Below, in pieces: positions 1 through 6,149 of a stretch of DNA of 8,807 nt. The notes under the pieces were generated by a model. It had not been told where the DNA came from and ran no database searches. It worked only from the letters and a program-made list of their open reading frames with translations. The stretch is taken from NCBI GenBank assembly GCA_900752445.1, contig CAADVN010000283.1, forward strand, positions 1-8,807, written 5' to 3'. A program made the position numbers and the translations under genes. The stretch's first letter is position 1. The number at the start of each line of letters is the position of its first letter. The stretch comes from an uncultured Oscillospiraceae bacterium. GTDB taxonomy: Bacteria > Bacillota > Clostridia > Oscillospirales > Oscillospiraceae.

Positions 1-99
1 GAACGCCCGCGCCTTCTTCACGTTCTCCAGACTCATCACCGGCAAACTCAAGTCCGCCGTCTTCGGCATCCTGTTCGCTACCCACTTGATCTTGTCCAT
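1..99 (-). CDS. ygeX: Diaminopropionate ammonia-lyase, N-terminal fragment (cut by window edge)
   Basis: Only the first 33 codons are present; the gene runs off the left edge. The visible protein opens MDKIKWVANRMP and continues to a K-K-A-R-A-F stretch. This resembles, from memory, the N-terminus of clostridial YgeX/DpaL proteins, PLP enzymes that cleave 2,3-diaminopropionate to pyruvate and two ammonia. The PLP lysine and fold motifs lie outside the window, so the call rests on the N-terminus and on context: ssnA directly upstream on the same strand and a YheO-type regulator nearby, both common partners of ygeX. The start is ATG at 97-99, with a GGAGG ribosome site about 9 bases upstream. 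It has its own predicted promoter (159-186) flanked by two operator-like repeats. Another fold-type II PLP lyase is possible. Confidence 0.7.
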   Translation of the reverse strand, partial: MDKIKWVANRMPKTADLSLPVMSLENVKKARAF

Positions 100-133
100 T
101 GCTGAGCGCCTCCATTAACCAAATTTTTATATG

Positions 134-148
134 CTAAAAAATTTTTAG
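134..148. promoter_or_regulatory. Operator-like inverted repeat O1, downstream of the ygeX start point
   Basis: The sequence is CTAAAAAATTTTTAG, with arms CTAAAAA and TTTTTAG around one central base. An identical 15-mer lies at 195-209. This copy falls just after the predicted ygeX transcription start (about position 152 on the minus strand), where a bound protein would block transcription. The binding role is inferred. Confidence 0.6.
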
Positions 149-158
149 GTCCGAGCTC

Positions 159-186
159 ATAATACCACATATAAAGCAAAATGCAA
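159..186 (-). promoter_or_regulatory. Predicted sigma-A promoter of ygeX
   Basis: Read on the minus strand, a -35 box TTGCAT (181-186) and a -10 box TATTAT (159-164) are separated by 16 bases, with an extended TGG just before the -10. The predicted start point is near 152, which leaves a leader of about 50 bases before the ATG at 99. The promoter is bracketed by the repeats at 134-148 and 195-209. Confidence 0.6.
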
Positions 187-194
187 GAGCAAAT

Positions 195-209
195 CTAAAA
201 AATTTTTAG
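195..209. promoter_or_regulatory. Operator-like inverted repeat O2, upstream of the ygeX -35
   Basis: This is an exact second copy of CTAAAAAATTTTTAG, ending 8 bases from the ygeX -35 box. Its A/T junction is 61 bp from that of O1. It lies in the 127-base gap between ssnA and ygeX, where no clear rho-independent terminator is seen, so ssnA read-through into ygeX is possible. Confidence 0.6.
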
Positions 210-226
210 CTAATGAATAAGTTTTT

Positions 227-1561
227 TCAGACGCATGCGCGGCGCCAGAAATCCGCCGCCTGCTGCCTCGCGTCGGCGAGCAGTCCGTCCGCGTCGCAGG
301 TCTTCACGGCCCGGTTTTCCATGACCACTTTCCCGGCGATGACCGTGGTCACTACGCTCAGGCCGCTGAGCCCGCCGAGGATGTGCGCATCGGCGCTGCC
401 TGCGTCCAGGGGCGTGGGAGGCTGGTAGTCGCAGACGATGACGTCCGCCGCCGCGCCCGGTTTCAGCACGCCCAGGCCCAGCCCGAAAAAGCGGCCCGCT
501 ATCCCCGGATTGCCGCCGAACAGCAGGCCGGGCGCCACGCCCTCGCCCGCCAGCGCGTCGCCCGCATTGTGCCGGCAGAGCAGGTCCGCCGCGCGCATGG
601 CCTCGAACATGTCCGCCCCGCAGCCGTCCGTCCCCAGGCCCAGCGGCAGCCCCGAGCGGGCGTAGTCCTCTATATTGGCGCAGCCCACAGCATTTGCCAT
701 GTTGCTCGCCGGGCAGTGTACCACCGCCGTGTCCGTCTCGCGCAGGATCTGCACGTCTTCCCAATTGAGATGTATGCAGTGCGCCGCGATGGTCTTCCGG
801 CCCAGGACGCCGCGCTCCCTCAGCCGCCGCACGATGGAGCGCCCGTAGGTCTGAAGGCTGTGCGTCGTGTCCTCCAGCGCCTCCGCCACGTGGATGTGGC
901 AGCCCGAGGTCGCAGGCAGCGCCTCCATGCAGGCCTCCAGCGTCCTGTCCGAGAGCGTGAAGCCCGCGTGCATGCCCATCAGCCCGCGCCGCATGCCGTC
1001 GCCCCGCCGCGAGATCTCGCGCATGAAGCTCAGATTCTCCTGTATCGCCGCCCGGCACTTGCTCTCGCCCTCGCGGTCCGAGACCTCGTAGCTCAGACAG
1101 GCCCGCAGCCCCAGCCTCGACGCCGCACGGTCCACCTCCGCAAGGCTCCCCGTCACCGCGCCGTAGCTCGAGTGCCCGTCAAAAACCGTCGTCACGCCGC
1201 GCCTCACACAGTCCAGGAAGGCCGCCGACGCGCTGTGGTACACGTCCTCCAGGTTCATCGCCCGGTCAAGCCGCCACAGGCTGCCCTCAAGTATGTCCAT
1301 GTACCTGAGCGGCCTCGTGCCCCGCCGGCCCAGGCCCCTCATGAATACGGTATACGCATGGTGGTGGAGATCCACAAGCCCCGGCATTATGAGCCCGCCC
1401 CTTGCGTCCACGAAAACCGCGCCCGGATACTCGCGCCTCAGCCTCGATACCGGCCCTACCGCCAGTATCAGCCCGTCCTCGCCCGCGGCCACGCCGCCGC
1501 CGGCTATGAAAGGCCGCTCCGGGTCCCGTGTCAGGACTGCCCCGCCGCCGATTATGAGCAT
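227..1561 (-). CDS. ssnA: SsnA-type aminohydrolase (amidohydrolase superfamily)
   Basis: This 444-residue cytoplasmic metal-dependent hydrolase of the ATZ/TRZ-like group matches the usual SsnA length of about 440. The metal site is visible: H66-x-H68 in GLVDLHHH, H224 in HIHVAE with E227, H261 in AHCIH, and D312 in LGTDG. SsnA-like signatures include LSYEVSDREG near 157, VVHCPASNMANAVG near 280 and the C-terminal CDxxxLLADARxxAxxFWRR. SsnA sits in the gene set for anaerobic purine/uric acid degradation and selenium-linked catabolism (with ygeX, ygeY, ygfK and xdh homologues); its exact substrate is not settled. The start is ATG at 1559-1561 behind AAGGAGG about 8 bases upstream. It is divergent from the YheO-type regulator and followed by ygeX. 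C283 stands where I recall N in related proteins, a minor oddity. Confidence 0.9.
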   Translation of the reverse strand: MLIIGGGAVLTRDPERPFIAGGGVAAGEDGLILAVGPVSRLRREYPGAVFVDARGGLIMPGLVDLHHHAYTVFMRGLGRRGTRPLRYMDILEGSLWRLDRAMNLEDVYHSASAAFLDCVRRGVTTVFDGHSSYGAVTGSLAEVDRAASRLGLRACLSYEVSDREGESKCRAAIQENLSFMREISRRGDGMRRGLMGMHAGFTLSDRTLEACMEALPATSGCHIHVAEALEDTTHSLQTYGRSIVRRLRERGVLGRKTIAAHCIHLNWEDVQILRETDTAVVHCPASNMANAVGCANIEDYARSGLPLGLGTDGCGADMFEAMRAADLLCRHNAGDALAGEGVAPGLLFGGNPGIAGRFFGLGLGVLKPGAAADVIVCDYQPPTPLDAGSADAHILGGLSGLSVVTTVIAGKVVMENRAVKTCDADGLLADARQQAADFWRRACV

Positions 1562-1588
1562 CTCCGTCTTCCTCCTTAAAGGGTCAAC

Positions 1589-1605
1589 CTAAAAAATATT
1601 TTTTG
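1589..1605. promoter_or_regulatory. Operator-like inverted repeat O3 in the ssnA/regulator gap
   Basis: The sequence CTAAAAAATATTTTTTG has a perfect 14-base palindromic core and starts with the same CTAAAAAA as O1 and O2. It lies 28-44 bases upstream of the ssnA start codon, on top of the weak -10 proposed for ssnA and about 27 bases upstream of the regulator -35. It could control both divergent genes; this is inference. Confidence 0.5.
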
Positions 1606-1623
1606 AATTCTCGCGTTTTGTAA
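1595..1623 (-). promoter_or_regulatory. Possible promoter of ssnA
   Basis: On the minus strand, TTACAA (1618-1623) and AATATT (1595-1600) are 17 bases apart. This gives a start point near 1588 and a short leader before the AAGGAGG site. Both boxes are imperfect, and the -10 lies inside repeat O3, so the assignment is tentative. Confidence 0.35.
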
Positions 1624-1632
1624 TAATTTCGC

Positions 1633-1661
1633 TTGTGTAAAGGGATTTGCTGTGGTAAAAT
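1633..1661 (+). promoter_or_regulatory. Predicted sigma-A promoter of the YheO-type regulator
   Basis: TTGTGT (1633-1638) and TAAAAT (1656-1661) are spaced 17 bases apart, with an extended TGG directly before the -10. Transcription would begin near 1668. This argues against upstream in-frame starts (1633, 1660) and for the ATG at 1696. Confidence 0.6.
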
Positions 1662-1695
1662 GAATGTGAAAGTTGCAAAAGGAGGTCTTCCCGGG

Positions 1696-2346
1696 ATGTT
1701 GAACGAAGCCACGCTGCAGATGCTGAGGCAGCTCGCACACGGTCTCTGCGTCCATTTTGGCAGCAACTGCGAGGTGGTCGTCCATGACCTGAGCAGGAAT
1801 CAACCCGACAGCAGCATCGTCCTCATCGAAAACGGCCACGTCAGCAGCCGCAAGGTCGGCGACGGGCCCAGCCATATCGTCCTCGAGGCGCTCAGGGCCG
1901 ACCCCGCCAAGCTCGAGGACAAGCTCTCCTACCTCACCCGCACCCACGACGGGCGTATACTCAAGAGCAGCACCATCTACATCAGGGACGAGGAGGGCGG
2001 CGTCGCGGCCATCTTCGCCATCAACTACGACATCACCGGCCTGCTCGCCGTCGAGGGCAGCCTCCACTCCCTCATCTCCACCGGCAGCAGCGACGCCGGC
2101 GAGAACGAGCCCGAGAGCATCCCCCTCAACGTCAACGAGCTGCTTGACGAGCTCATAAGCCAGTCCATCAAGCTCATAGGCAAGCCCGTCGCCATGATGA
2201 ACAAGGACGACAAGATAAAGGCCATCCAGTTCCTCAACAATGCCGGCGCCTTCCTCATCACCAAGAGCGGCGACAAGGTCAGCAAGCAGTTCGGCATCAG
2301 CAAGTACACCCTATACAACTACATGGACGCCAGCAAGAGCGAGTGA
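1696..2346 (+). CDS. YheO/DauR-type transcriptional regulator (PAS-like domain plus C-terminal HTH)
   Basis: This 216-residue cytoplasmic regulator has the two-part layout of the YheO family. A PAS-like sensor spans about residues 5-120 (GSNCEVVVHDL near 22, the small-residue-rich FAINYDITG near 107), followed by a linker rich in D, E and S near 130-145. A C-terminal helix-turn-helix spans about 150-212, with the recognition helix near VSKQFGISKYTLYNYM. DauR, a known member, represses D-arginine catabolism genes; other members often neighbour amino-acid or diaminopropionate lyase genes. The start at 1696 has AAAGGAGG 10 bases upstream and lies after the predicted promoter; an in-frame extension back to 1633 would overlap that promoter. 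It is divergent from ssnA and is the obvious candidate to bind the A/T inverted repeats at ygeX, ssnA and the permease. The ligand cannot be read from the sequence. Confidence 0.88.
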   Translation: MLNEATLQMLRQLAHGLCVHFGSNCEVVVHDLSRNQPDSSIVLIENGHVSSRKVGDGPSHIVLEALRADPAKLEDKLSYLTRTHDGRILKSSTIYIRDEEGGVAAIFAINYDITGLLAVEGSLHSLISTGSSDAGENEPESIPLNVNELLDELISQSIKLIGKPVAMMNKDDKIKAIQFLNNAGAFLITKSGDKVSKQFGISKYTLYNYMDASKSE

Positions 2347-2360
2347 AAATAACCGCCGAG

Positions 2361-2401
2361 ACGCCCCGGAGCCTGCAAAGGCCCCGGGGCGTATTCTTTT
2401 T
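2361..2401 (+). terminator. Rho-independent terminator of the regulator gene
   Basis: A 9-bp stem, ACGCCCCGG (2361-2369) with CCGGGGCGT (2384-2392), continues past an A-C mismatch into GCCT/AGGC closed by a GCAA (GNRA-type) loop. ATTCTTTTT follows, giving plus-strand termination 15 bases after the regulator stop. The T-run touches the stop codon of the convergent membrane-protein gene. On the minus strand no T-run follows directly. Confidence 0.85.
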
Positions 2402-2592
2402 CATGGCTGCCAGACCGAGTAGCCGTAGACCATTATGACGATGCTCACTATGAGCAGCACGTTCCCGACGGTTATGTACGCAGGGGTCACGCACAGGCAG
2501 GCCATGAACGCGCCGACGGCCATGATGACGGTGCCTATGAGCGCGGCCAGCTTGTAGCGCAGGAGACTGGGCTTCTTGTTCTTGTCGTTCAT
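2401..2592 (-). CDS. Small two-helix membrane protein of unknown function, downstream of the permease
   Basis: The 63-residue protein has a basic N-terminus (MNDKNKKPSLLRYK), a hydrophobic helix at about 15-34, a short turn with a proline at about 35-39 and a second helix at about 40-58, ending YSVWQP. The positive N-terminus suggests both ends face the cytoplasm. Its ATG (2590-2592) lies one base after the permease stop, and its ribosome site (CGGAGG) is inside the end of the permease gene. The two are therefore almost certainly co-translated, and an accessory or stabilising role for the transporter is a reasonable guess. I do not recognise the family and assign no function. The spacing, ribosome site and clean two-helix pattern argue that it is a real gene. 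Confidence 0.8.
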   Translation of the reverse strand: MNDKNKKPSLLRYKLAALIGTVIMAVGAFMACLCVTPAYITVGNVLLIVSIVIMVYGYSVWQP

Positions 2593-2593
2593 C

Positions 2594-3886
2594 TTACTTC
2601 GCCTCCGTATTCACAACTTTGTTCTTGCCTGTGGCCAGGGAGAGCACGATGTAGAGCACCGCGCCCAGCACCAGGCTGTTGAGCGAGGGCAGGCCCCAGG
2701 GGATGACGTACACCAAAACGGCGCTCACTACCCAGCTGATCCAGGGTATGGCGTTCCACTTGGCAAATACCTCGGACTCGAGCGAGCCGTATCTGCCCCT
2801 GTGGATGATGAAATAGTCCGCGAGGATTATGCCCGCCAAGGGCGGCACGATGTTGCCGAGAACGTTCAGGAAGCTGTAGAAGAAATCCACCTGATAGGGC
2901 TTGAGCAGCGTCGCCAGGGCCGAGATGGCGATGACCACGATGAGGGTCTTGTTGCGGCCCGCCTTGAAGCTGTTGGCGAGGTTCAGGCTCGTCGAGTACA
3001 GGTTCGCGACGTTCGTCGTGAAGATGTTCGTCGTCATAAGGATGAGCGCCGGGATGACCAGGCCAAAGCCCAGCAGCACGTTCGTGAGGTCGTAGTCGTT
3101 CATGGCGATGGTGGCGATGGCGCCGCAGACGATCATGAGGATGTTGCCGAAGAGCAGGCCGGTCAGGGCCGAGGCCACGGCCTCCTTCGTGCTGCGGGCG
3201 TAGCGCATGATGTCCGCTATGCAGGTCGCCGTCGAGAGTATCCAGGCGCCGATGACCGTCGTGACGCCGGCGGCCAGGGTGATGGGCGCCGAGGGCCTGT
3301 AGGCCATGAGCGCTTCCCAGCTGCCCAGCACGCCCATGGAGCGGATGGTCGTCGCAATGGAGAGGAACACGATGGCCGGGATGGCCACGTAGCCGAGGAT
3401 CGTGATGGCCTTCACGCCGTAGAAGGCGAAGACGCCCATGGCGATGGCGCTGAGCACCATGCAGATCGCCTCGCCGACCTCGCCCATGCCGAGCGCCGTC
3501 GCAACGAAGTGGCCGTAGGTCGCGGCCTGGATGGTGTACCAGCCGATGTTAACGATGGGCACGAAGATGGACGCCACCTTGGAGCCCATGACGCCGAAGC
3601 TGTACCGCGTCAGAAGCGCGAAGGTCAGGCCCGTCTTGCTCGCAATGACGCTGACCGCCACCGCTATGATGCAGAGGAAGACGTTGCCGATGAGCGTCGC
3701 GTAGATGACCTCCTTGAAGCTCAGGCCGACAGCCAGCGTGCCGCCCGCCATCATCGACACGATGACGAAAACGAAGCCAGTCCAGATGATGGTAAGGCTT
3801 ATGTAGCTCTTTCGCTCGCTCTCCGGTACAGCGGTGAGCGAAAATTCTGTATCCTGCTGTGCCGCCTGGGGTTTGCTTTCCTTCAC
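2594..3886 (-). CDS. NCS1-family nucleobase permease, CodB-like
   Basis: This 430-residue integral membrane transporter is near the length of E. coli CodB (about 419). It aligns in character along its full length: MAGGTLAVGLSFKEVIYATLIGN near 46, KTGLTFALLTRYSFGVMGS near 84, the NIGWYTIQ segment near 113, STATCIADIMRYAR near 218, TTNIFTTNVANLYSTSL near 284, and IPP/VPPLAGIILADYFI near 336. About twelve transmembrane helices are expected. NCS1 proteins import cytosine, purines, allantoin or similar ring compounds with a cation; the substrate here is not readable, but ssnA nearby favours a purine or related compound. The start is GTG at 3886 with GGGAGG 9 bases upstream. Its promoter matches consensus closely (TTGACA-17-TATACT) and directly abuts an operator-like repeat. 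It is followed by the 63-residue membrane protein. Confidence 0.9.
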   Translation of the reverse strand: MKESKPQAAQQDTEFSLTAVPESERKSYISLTIIWTGFVFVIVSMMAGGTLAVGLSFKEVIYATLIGNVFLCIIAVAVSVIASKTGLTFALLTRYSFGVMGSKVASIFVPIVNIGWYTIQAATYGHFVATALGMGEVGEAICMVLSAIAMGVFAFYGVKAITILGYVAIPAIVFLSIATTIRSMGVLGSWEALMAYRPSAPITLAAGVTTVIGAWILSTATCIADIMRYARSTKEAVASALTGLLFGNILMIVCGAIATIAMNDYDLTNVLLGFGLVIPALILMTTNIFTTNVANLYSTSLNLANSFKAGRNKTLIVVIAISALATLLKPYQVDFFYSFLNVLGNIVPPLAGIILADYFIIHRGRYGSLESEVFAKWNAIPWISWVVSAVLVYVIPWGLPSLNSLVLGAVLYIVLSLATGKNKVVNTEAK

Positions 3887-3914
3887 GCTCAGGACCTCCC
3901 TTAAAAATACTTTT

Positions 3915-3961
3915 GGCCAGGGCGATTATACAAGTAGCACAAAAATTTTTTCGTCCTGGCC
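3915..3961 (-). promoter_or_regulatory. Inverted repeat in the permease leader, enclosing O4
   Basis: GGCCAGG (3915-3921) and CCTGGCC (3955-3961) are perfect complements separated by 33 bases and lie in the predicted permease leader. In the transcript the second arm is followed by an A/U-rich stretch and then the GGGAGG ribosome site. The arrangement could form a long-looped hairpin just before translation starts; any attenuation or riboswitch role is speculative. Confidence 0.35.
3940..3953. promoter_or_regulatory. Operator-like repeat O4, downstream of the permease start point
   Basis: CAAAAATTTTTTCG shares 12 consecutive bases with O5 (CAAAAATTTTTT). It lies about 22-35 bases after the predicted permease transcription start near 3975. 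It mirrors the position of O1 relative to ygeX. Confidence 0.45.
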
Positions 3962-3981
3962 TCAAATCTGTTTGCATTTAC

Positions 3982-4010
3982 AGTATAAGCCCCTCCCAGC
4001 GAATTGTCAA
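3982..4010 (-). promoter_or_regulatory. Strong sigma-A promoter of the permease operon
   Basis: On the minus strand, TTGACA (4005-4010) and TATACT (3982-3987) are separated by exactly 17 bases, one mismatch from full consensus. The -35 box directly touches repeat O5 (4011-4024), so a protein bound there would interfere with, or contact, RNA polymerase. Confidence 0.85.
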
Positions 4011-4042
4011 CAAAAATTTTTTAGAAACTAAAATAATTTTTG
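4011..4042. promoter_or_regulatory. Operator-like repeats O5 and O6 between divergent permease and malic-enzyme promoters
   Basis: O5 is CAAAAATTTTTTAG (4011-4024); its complement, CTAAAAAATTTTTG, shares the first 13 bases of O1 and O2. O6 is the weaker variant CTAAAATAATTTTTG (4028-4042), about 18 bp away centre to centre. They lie directly upstream of the permease -35 and 28-60 bases upstream of the malic-enzyme -35, so either operon, or both, could respond. Confidence 0.5.
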
Positions 4043-4069
4043 TCGAGGTCTGACGAAGACCGGGCCCGC

Positions 4070-4098
4070 TTGACCCGGACGCGGCTGGGGAGTACAAT
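4070..4098 (+). promoter_or_regulatory. Sigma-A promoter of the malic enzyme-fumarase operon
   Basis: TTGACC (4070-4075) and TACAAT (4093-4098) are 17 bases apart, each one base from consensus. The start point is predicted near 4105, giving a leader of about 40 bases. Confidence 0.75.
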
Positions 4099-4113
4099 GC
4101 GGGCATAGCCCGC
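4099..4113 (+). promoter_or_regulatory. GC palindrome at the malic-enzyme transcription start
   Basis: GCGGGC and GCCCGC flank a three-base ATA centre immediately after the -10 box, spanning the predicted start point. It could be a regulator site or a small 5' hairpin; nothing else supports either reading. Confidence 0.3.
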
Positions 4114-4146
4114 GCGGGCGGGGACTGAGCAAAGGAGCTGGTAAGG

Positions 4147-5316
4147 ATGGACTACAACGAGGCGGCAATGCGTATGCACAGGGAGCACAGGGGCAAGATC
4201 GCAGTCGCGCCCAAGGTCCGCGTCACGGACAGGGACGGGCTCTCGACGGCCTACACGCCCGGCGTCGCCGAGCCCTGCCGCGAGATAGTTCGCAGGCCCG
4301 AGGCCGTCTGGGAGCTCACGGCCAGGGGCAGCTTCGTCGCCGTCGTATCCGACGGCTCCGCCGTGCTGGGGCTCGGGGACATCGGTCCGCTCGCCGCCAT
4401 GCCGGTAATGGAGGGCAAGGCCCTGCTCTTCAAGGAGTTCGGCGGGCTCGACGCCGTGCCCATCTGCCTCGACGTCCATGAGCCGGGCGAGATCATCGCG
4501 GCGGTCAGGGCGCTCGCGCCCAGCTTCGGCGGCATAAACCTCGAGGACATCGCCGCGCCCGGGTGCTTTGAGATAGAGGAGGCGCTCGAGCGCGAGCTCG
4601 ATATCCCGGTATTCCACGACGACCAGCACGGCACGGCCATCGTCGTGTCGGCGGCGCTGACGAACGCGCTCAAGGTAGCAAACCGGGCGCTGCCCGACTG
4701 CCGCATCGTCTTGAACGGCCCCGGCGCGGCGGGCACGGCCATAACGAAGATGCTGCTCACGCTCGGCGCGCGGGACATCACGGTCTGCGACAGGAACGGG
4801 GCAATATTCCGGGGCCGCGAAGGGCTCTCGGGCCACAAGCTGCGGCTCGCGGAGGCGACGAACCCCGAAAACCGCTCCGGCACTCTCGCGGAGGTCATGC
4901 GCGGGGCGGACGTGTTCATCGGCGTGTCCTCGGGCGGGCTCGTGACGCGGGAGATGGTGCGCTCCATGGCAAAGGACCCCGTGGTCTTCGCCATGGCGAA
5001 CCCGACGCCGGAGATCGCCTACGAGGAGGCGCTCGAGGCGGGCGCCCTCGTCGCCGGCACGGGCAGGAGCGACTGCCCGAACCAGATAAACAACGTCCTG
5101 GCCTTCCCAGGCGTCTTCCGTGGCGCGCTCTCGGTGCGGGCGCGGGACATAAACAGCGCGATGAAGGCCGCGGCGGTGGAGGCCCTCGCGGGGCTCGTCG
5201 GGGACGAGCTCGCGCCCGGCCACATCATACCCGACCCCTTCGACGAACGCGCGCCGCGGGCCATAGCCGAGGCCGTGGCGAAGGCGGCCATAGAGAGCGG
5301 GGTGGCGCGGCTGTGA
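4147..5316 (+). CDS. NAD-type malic enzyme (malate to pyruvate)
   Basis: This 389-residue soluble enzyme oxidatively decarboxylates malate to pyruvate, CO2 and reduced cofactor. The length matches short bacterial malic enzymes without a phosphotransacetylase tail. Visible landmarks: catalytic Tyr36 in STAYTPGVAEPC, VSDGSAVLGLGDIGP (67-81), catalytic Lys91 in MPVMEGKALLFK, the metal-binding NLEDIAAP (131-138) and FHDDQHGTAIV (156-166), the dinucleotide loop NGPGAAGTA (190-198), and ANPTPEI near 284. D215 after the second Rossmann strand (ITVCD) favours NAD over NADP, although cofactor choice should not be taken as proven. The start is ATG at 4147 with AAAGGAG 9 bases upstream. The last four bases overlap the fumarase alpha start (GTGA), so translation is coupled. 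Confidence 0.93.
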   Translation: MDYNEAAMRMHREHRGKIAVAPKVRVTDRDGLSTAYTPGVAEPCREIVRRPEAVWELTARGSFVAVVSDGSAVLGLGDIGPLAAMPVMEGKALLFKEFGGLDAVPICLDVHEPGEIIAAVRALAPSFGGINLEDIAAPGCFEIEEALERELDIPVFHDDQHGTAIVVSAALTNALKVANRALPDCRIVLNGPGAAGTAITKMLLTLGARDITVCDRNGAIFRGREGLSGHKLRLAEATNPENRSGTLAEVMRGADVFIGVSSGGLVTREMVRSMAKDPVVFAMANPTPEIAYEEALEAGALVAGTGRSDCPNQINNVLAFPGVFRGALSVRARDINSAMKAAAVEALAGLVGDELAPGHIIPDPFDERAPRAIAEAVAKAAIESGVARL

Positions 5317-6149
5317 GGATCATTGAGGCCGGAGCCGTCACCGAGACGGTGCGCAGGCTGTGCATGGCGGCGAACAGGTACTTGCCGGAGGATGCGGAGC
5401 GGGCGCTGCGCGCGGCGGCGAAAACGGAGCCCTGGCCCACGGCGGCGGGCATACTGGACGAGCTCTGCCGGAACCTCGACACCGCGCGGGAGACGGGCCT
5501 GCCCATCTGCCAGGACACGGGCCTCGTCACGGTCTTCGCCGAGCTGGGCGAGGACGCCCGGGTCAGAGGCTTCGACGAGGCCGTGCAGGAGGGCGTTAGG
5601 CGGGGCTACAGGGATGGGTACCTGCGCAAGAGCGTGGTCTCCGACCCGCTGCGGCGCGTAAACACCGGCGACAACACTCCGGCGGCGATATACCTGAAGC
5701 TCGTGCCCGGCGACAGGCTGAGGCTCACCGTCGCGCCCAAGGGCGCGGGCAGCGAGAACATGTGCGCCCTGCGCATGCTGACCCCGGCCGAGGGCGAGGC
5801 GGGCGTCAGGAGCTTCGTGCTCGAGACGGTGAGGGCCGCGGGCGGCAGGCCCTGCCCGCCGCTGGTGGTCGGCGTCGGCATAGGCGGCAGCTTCGACTCC
5901 GTGCCGAGGCTGGCCAAGGAGGCCCTGCTGCGCGGCCTGGACGAGCCGAACGGGGACGCATACTATGATGATATGGAGCGCGGGCTGCTCGAGGAGATAA
6001 ACTGCACGGGCATAGGCCCGCAGGGCCTGGGCGGAAAAACGACGGCGCTTGCGGTGAGGATAAAGGCCGCGCCGACGCACATCGCCATGCTGCCGGCGGC
6101 GGTCTGCCTGAGCTGCCACGCGCTCAGGCACGCGACGGAGGTGCTGTGA
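5313..6149 (+). CDS. Class I fumarate hydratase, alpha subunit (FumA/TtdA-type)
   Basis: This 278-residue subunit of the two-part iron-sulfur hydro-lyase interconverts fumarate and malate in the cytoplasm. Likely [4Fe-4S] ligands are C66 in LPICQDTG, C181 in RPCPPLVVG and C268 in CLSCHALRH. Family motifs also seen are PKGAGSENM (142-150), GVGIGGSFD (187-195) and IGPQGLGGKTTAL (234-246). The length matches stand-alone alpha subunits. The start is GTG at 5313, overlapping the malic-enzyme stop by four bases; no in-frame ATG nearby fits as well. L-tartrate dehydratase has the same architecture and cannot be excluded by motifs, but the malic enzyme next door and the beta subunit following favour fumarase. 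Such enzymes are oxygen-sensitive, fitting an anaerobe. Confidence 0.92.
   Translation: MRIIEAGAVTETVRRLCMAANRYLPEDAERALRAAAKTEPWPTAAGILDELCRNLDTARETGLPICQDTGLVTVFAELGEDARVRGFDEAVQEGVRRGYRDGYLRKSVVSDPLRRVNTGDNTPAAIYLKLVPGDRLRLTVAPKGAGSENMCALRMLTPAEGEAGVRSFVLETVRAAGGRPCPPLVVGVGIGGSFDSVPRLAKEALLRGLDEPNGDAYYDDMERGLLEEINCTGIGPQGLGGKTTALAVRIKAAPTHIAMLPAAVCLSCHALRHATEVL

Noticed and set aside
383..1579. Long plus-strand open frame (398 codons) opposite ssnA
   Set aside because: It is rich in R, A, P and H, with no recognisable motifs, and lies antisense to a well-supported enzyme; it is a by-product of GC-rich codon positions.
1633..1695. Upstream extension of the YheO-type regulator (in-frame start at 1633)
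   Set aside because: It would overlap the predicted -35 and -10 boxes and lacks a ribosome site, while ATG 1696 has AAAGGAGG at good distance.
2576..3904. Plus-strand open frame of 442 codons opposite the permease
   Set aside because: Its composition is extreme (D, R, H, A, V) with no hydrophobic core or motif, and it mirrors a clear NCS1 permease.
3925..3930. Perfect TATAAT on the minus strand as a second permease -10
   Set aside because: No acceptable -35 lies 16-18 bases upstream and there is no TGn extension; the TTGACA-17-TATACT promoter is much better.
3900..3961. Purine-riboswitch look-alike (TATAATCGCCC on the minus strand) in the permease leader
   Set aside because: Only the TATAAT segment resembles the aptamer core; the conserved loops and the three-way junction pairing are absent.
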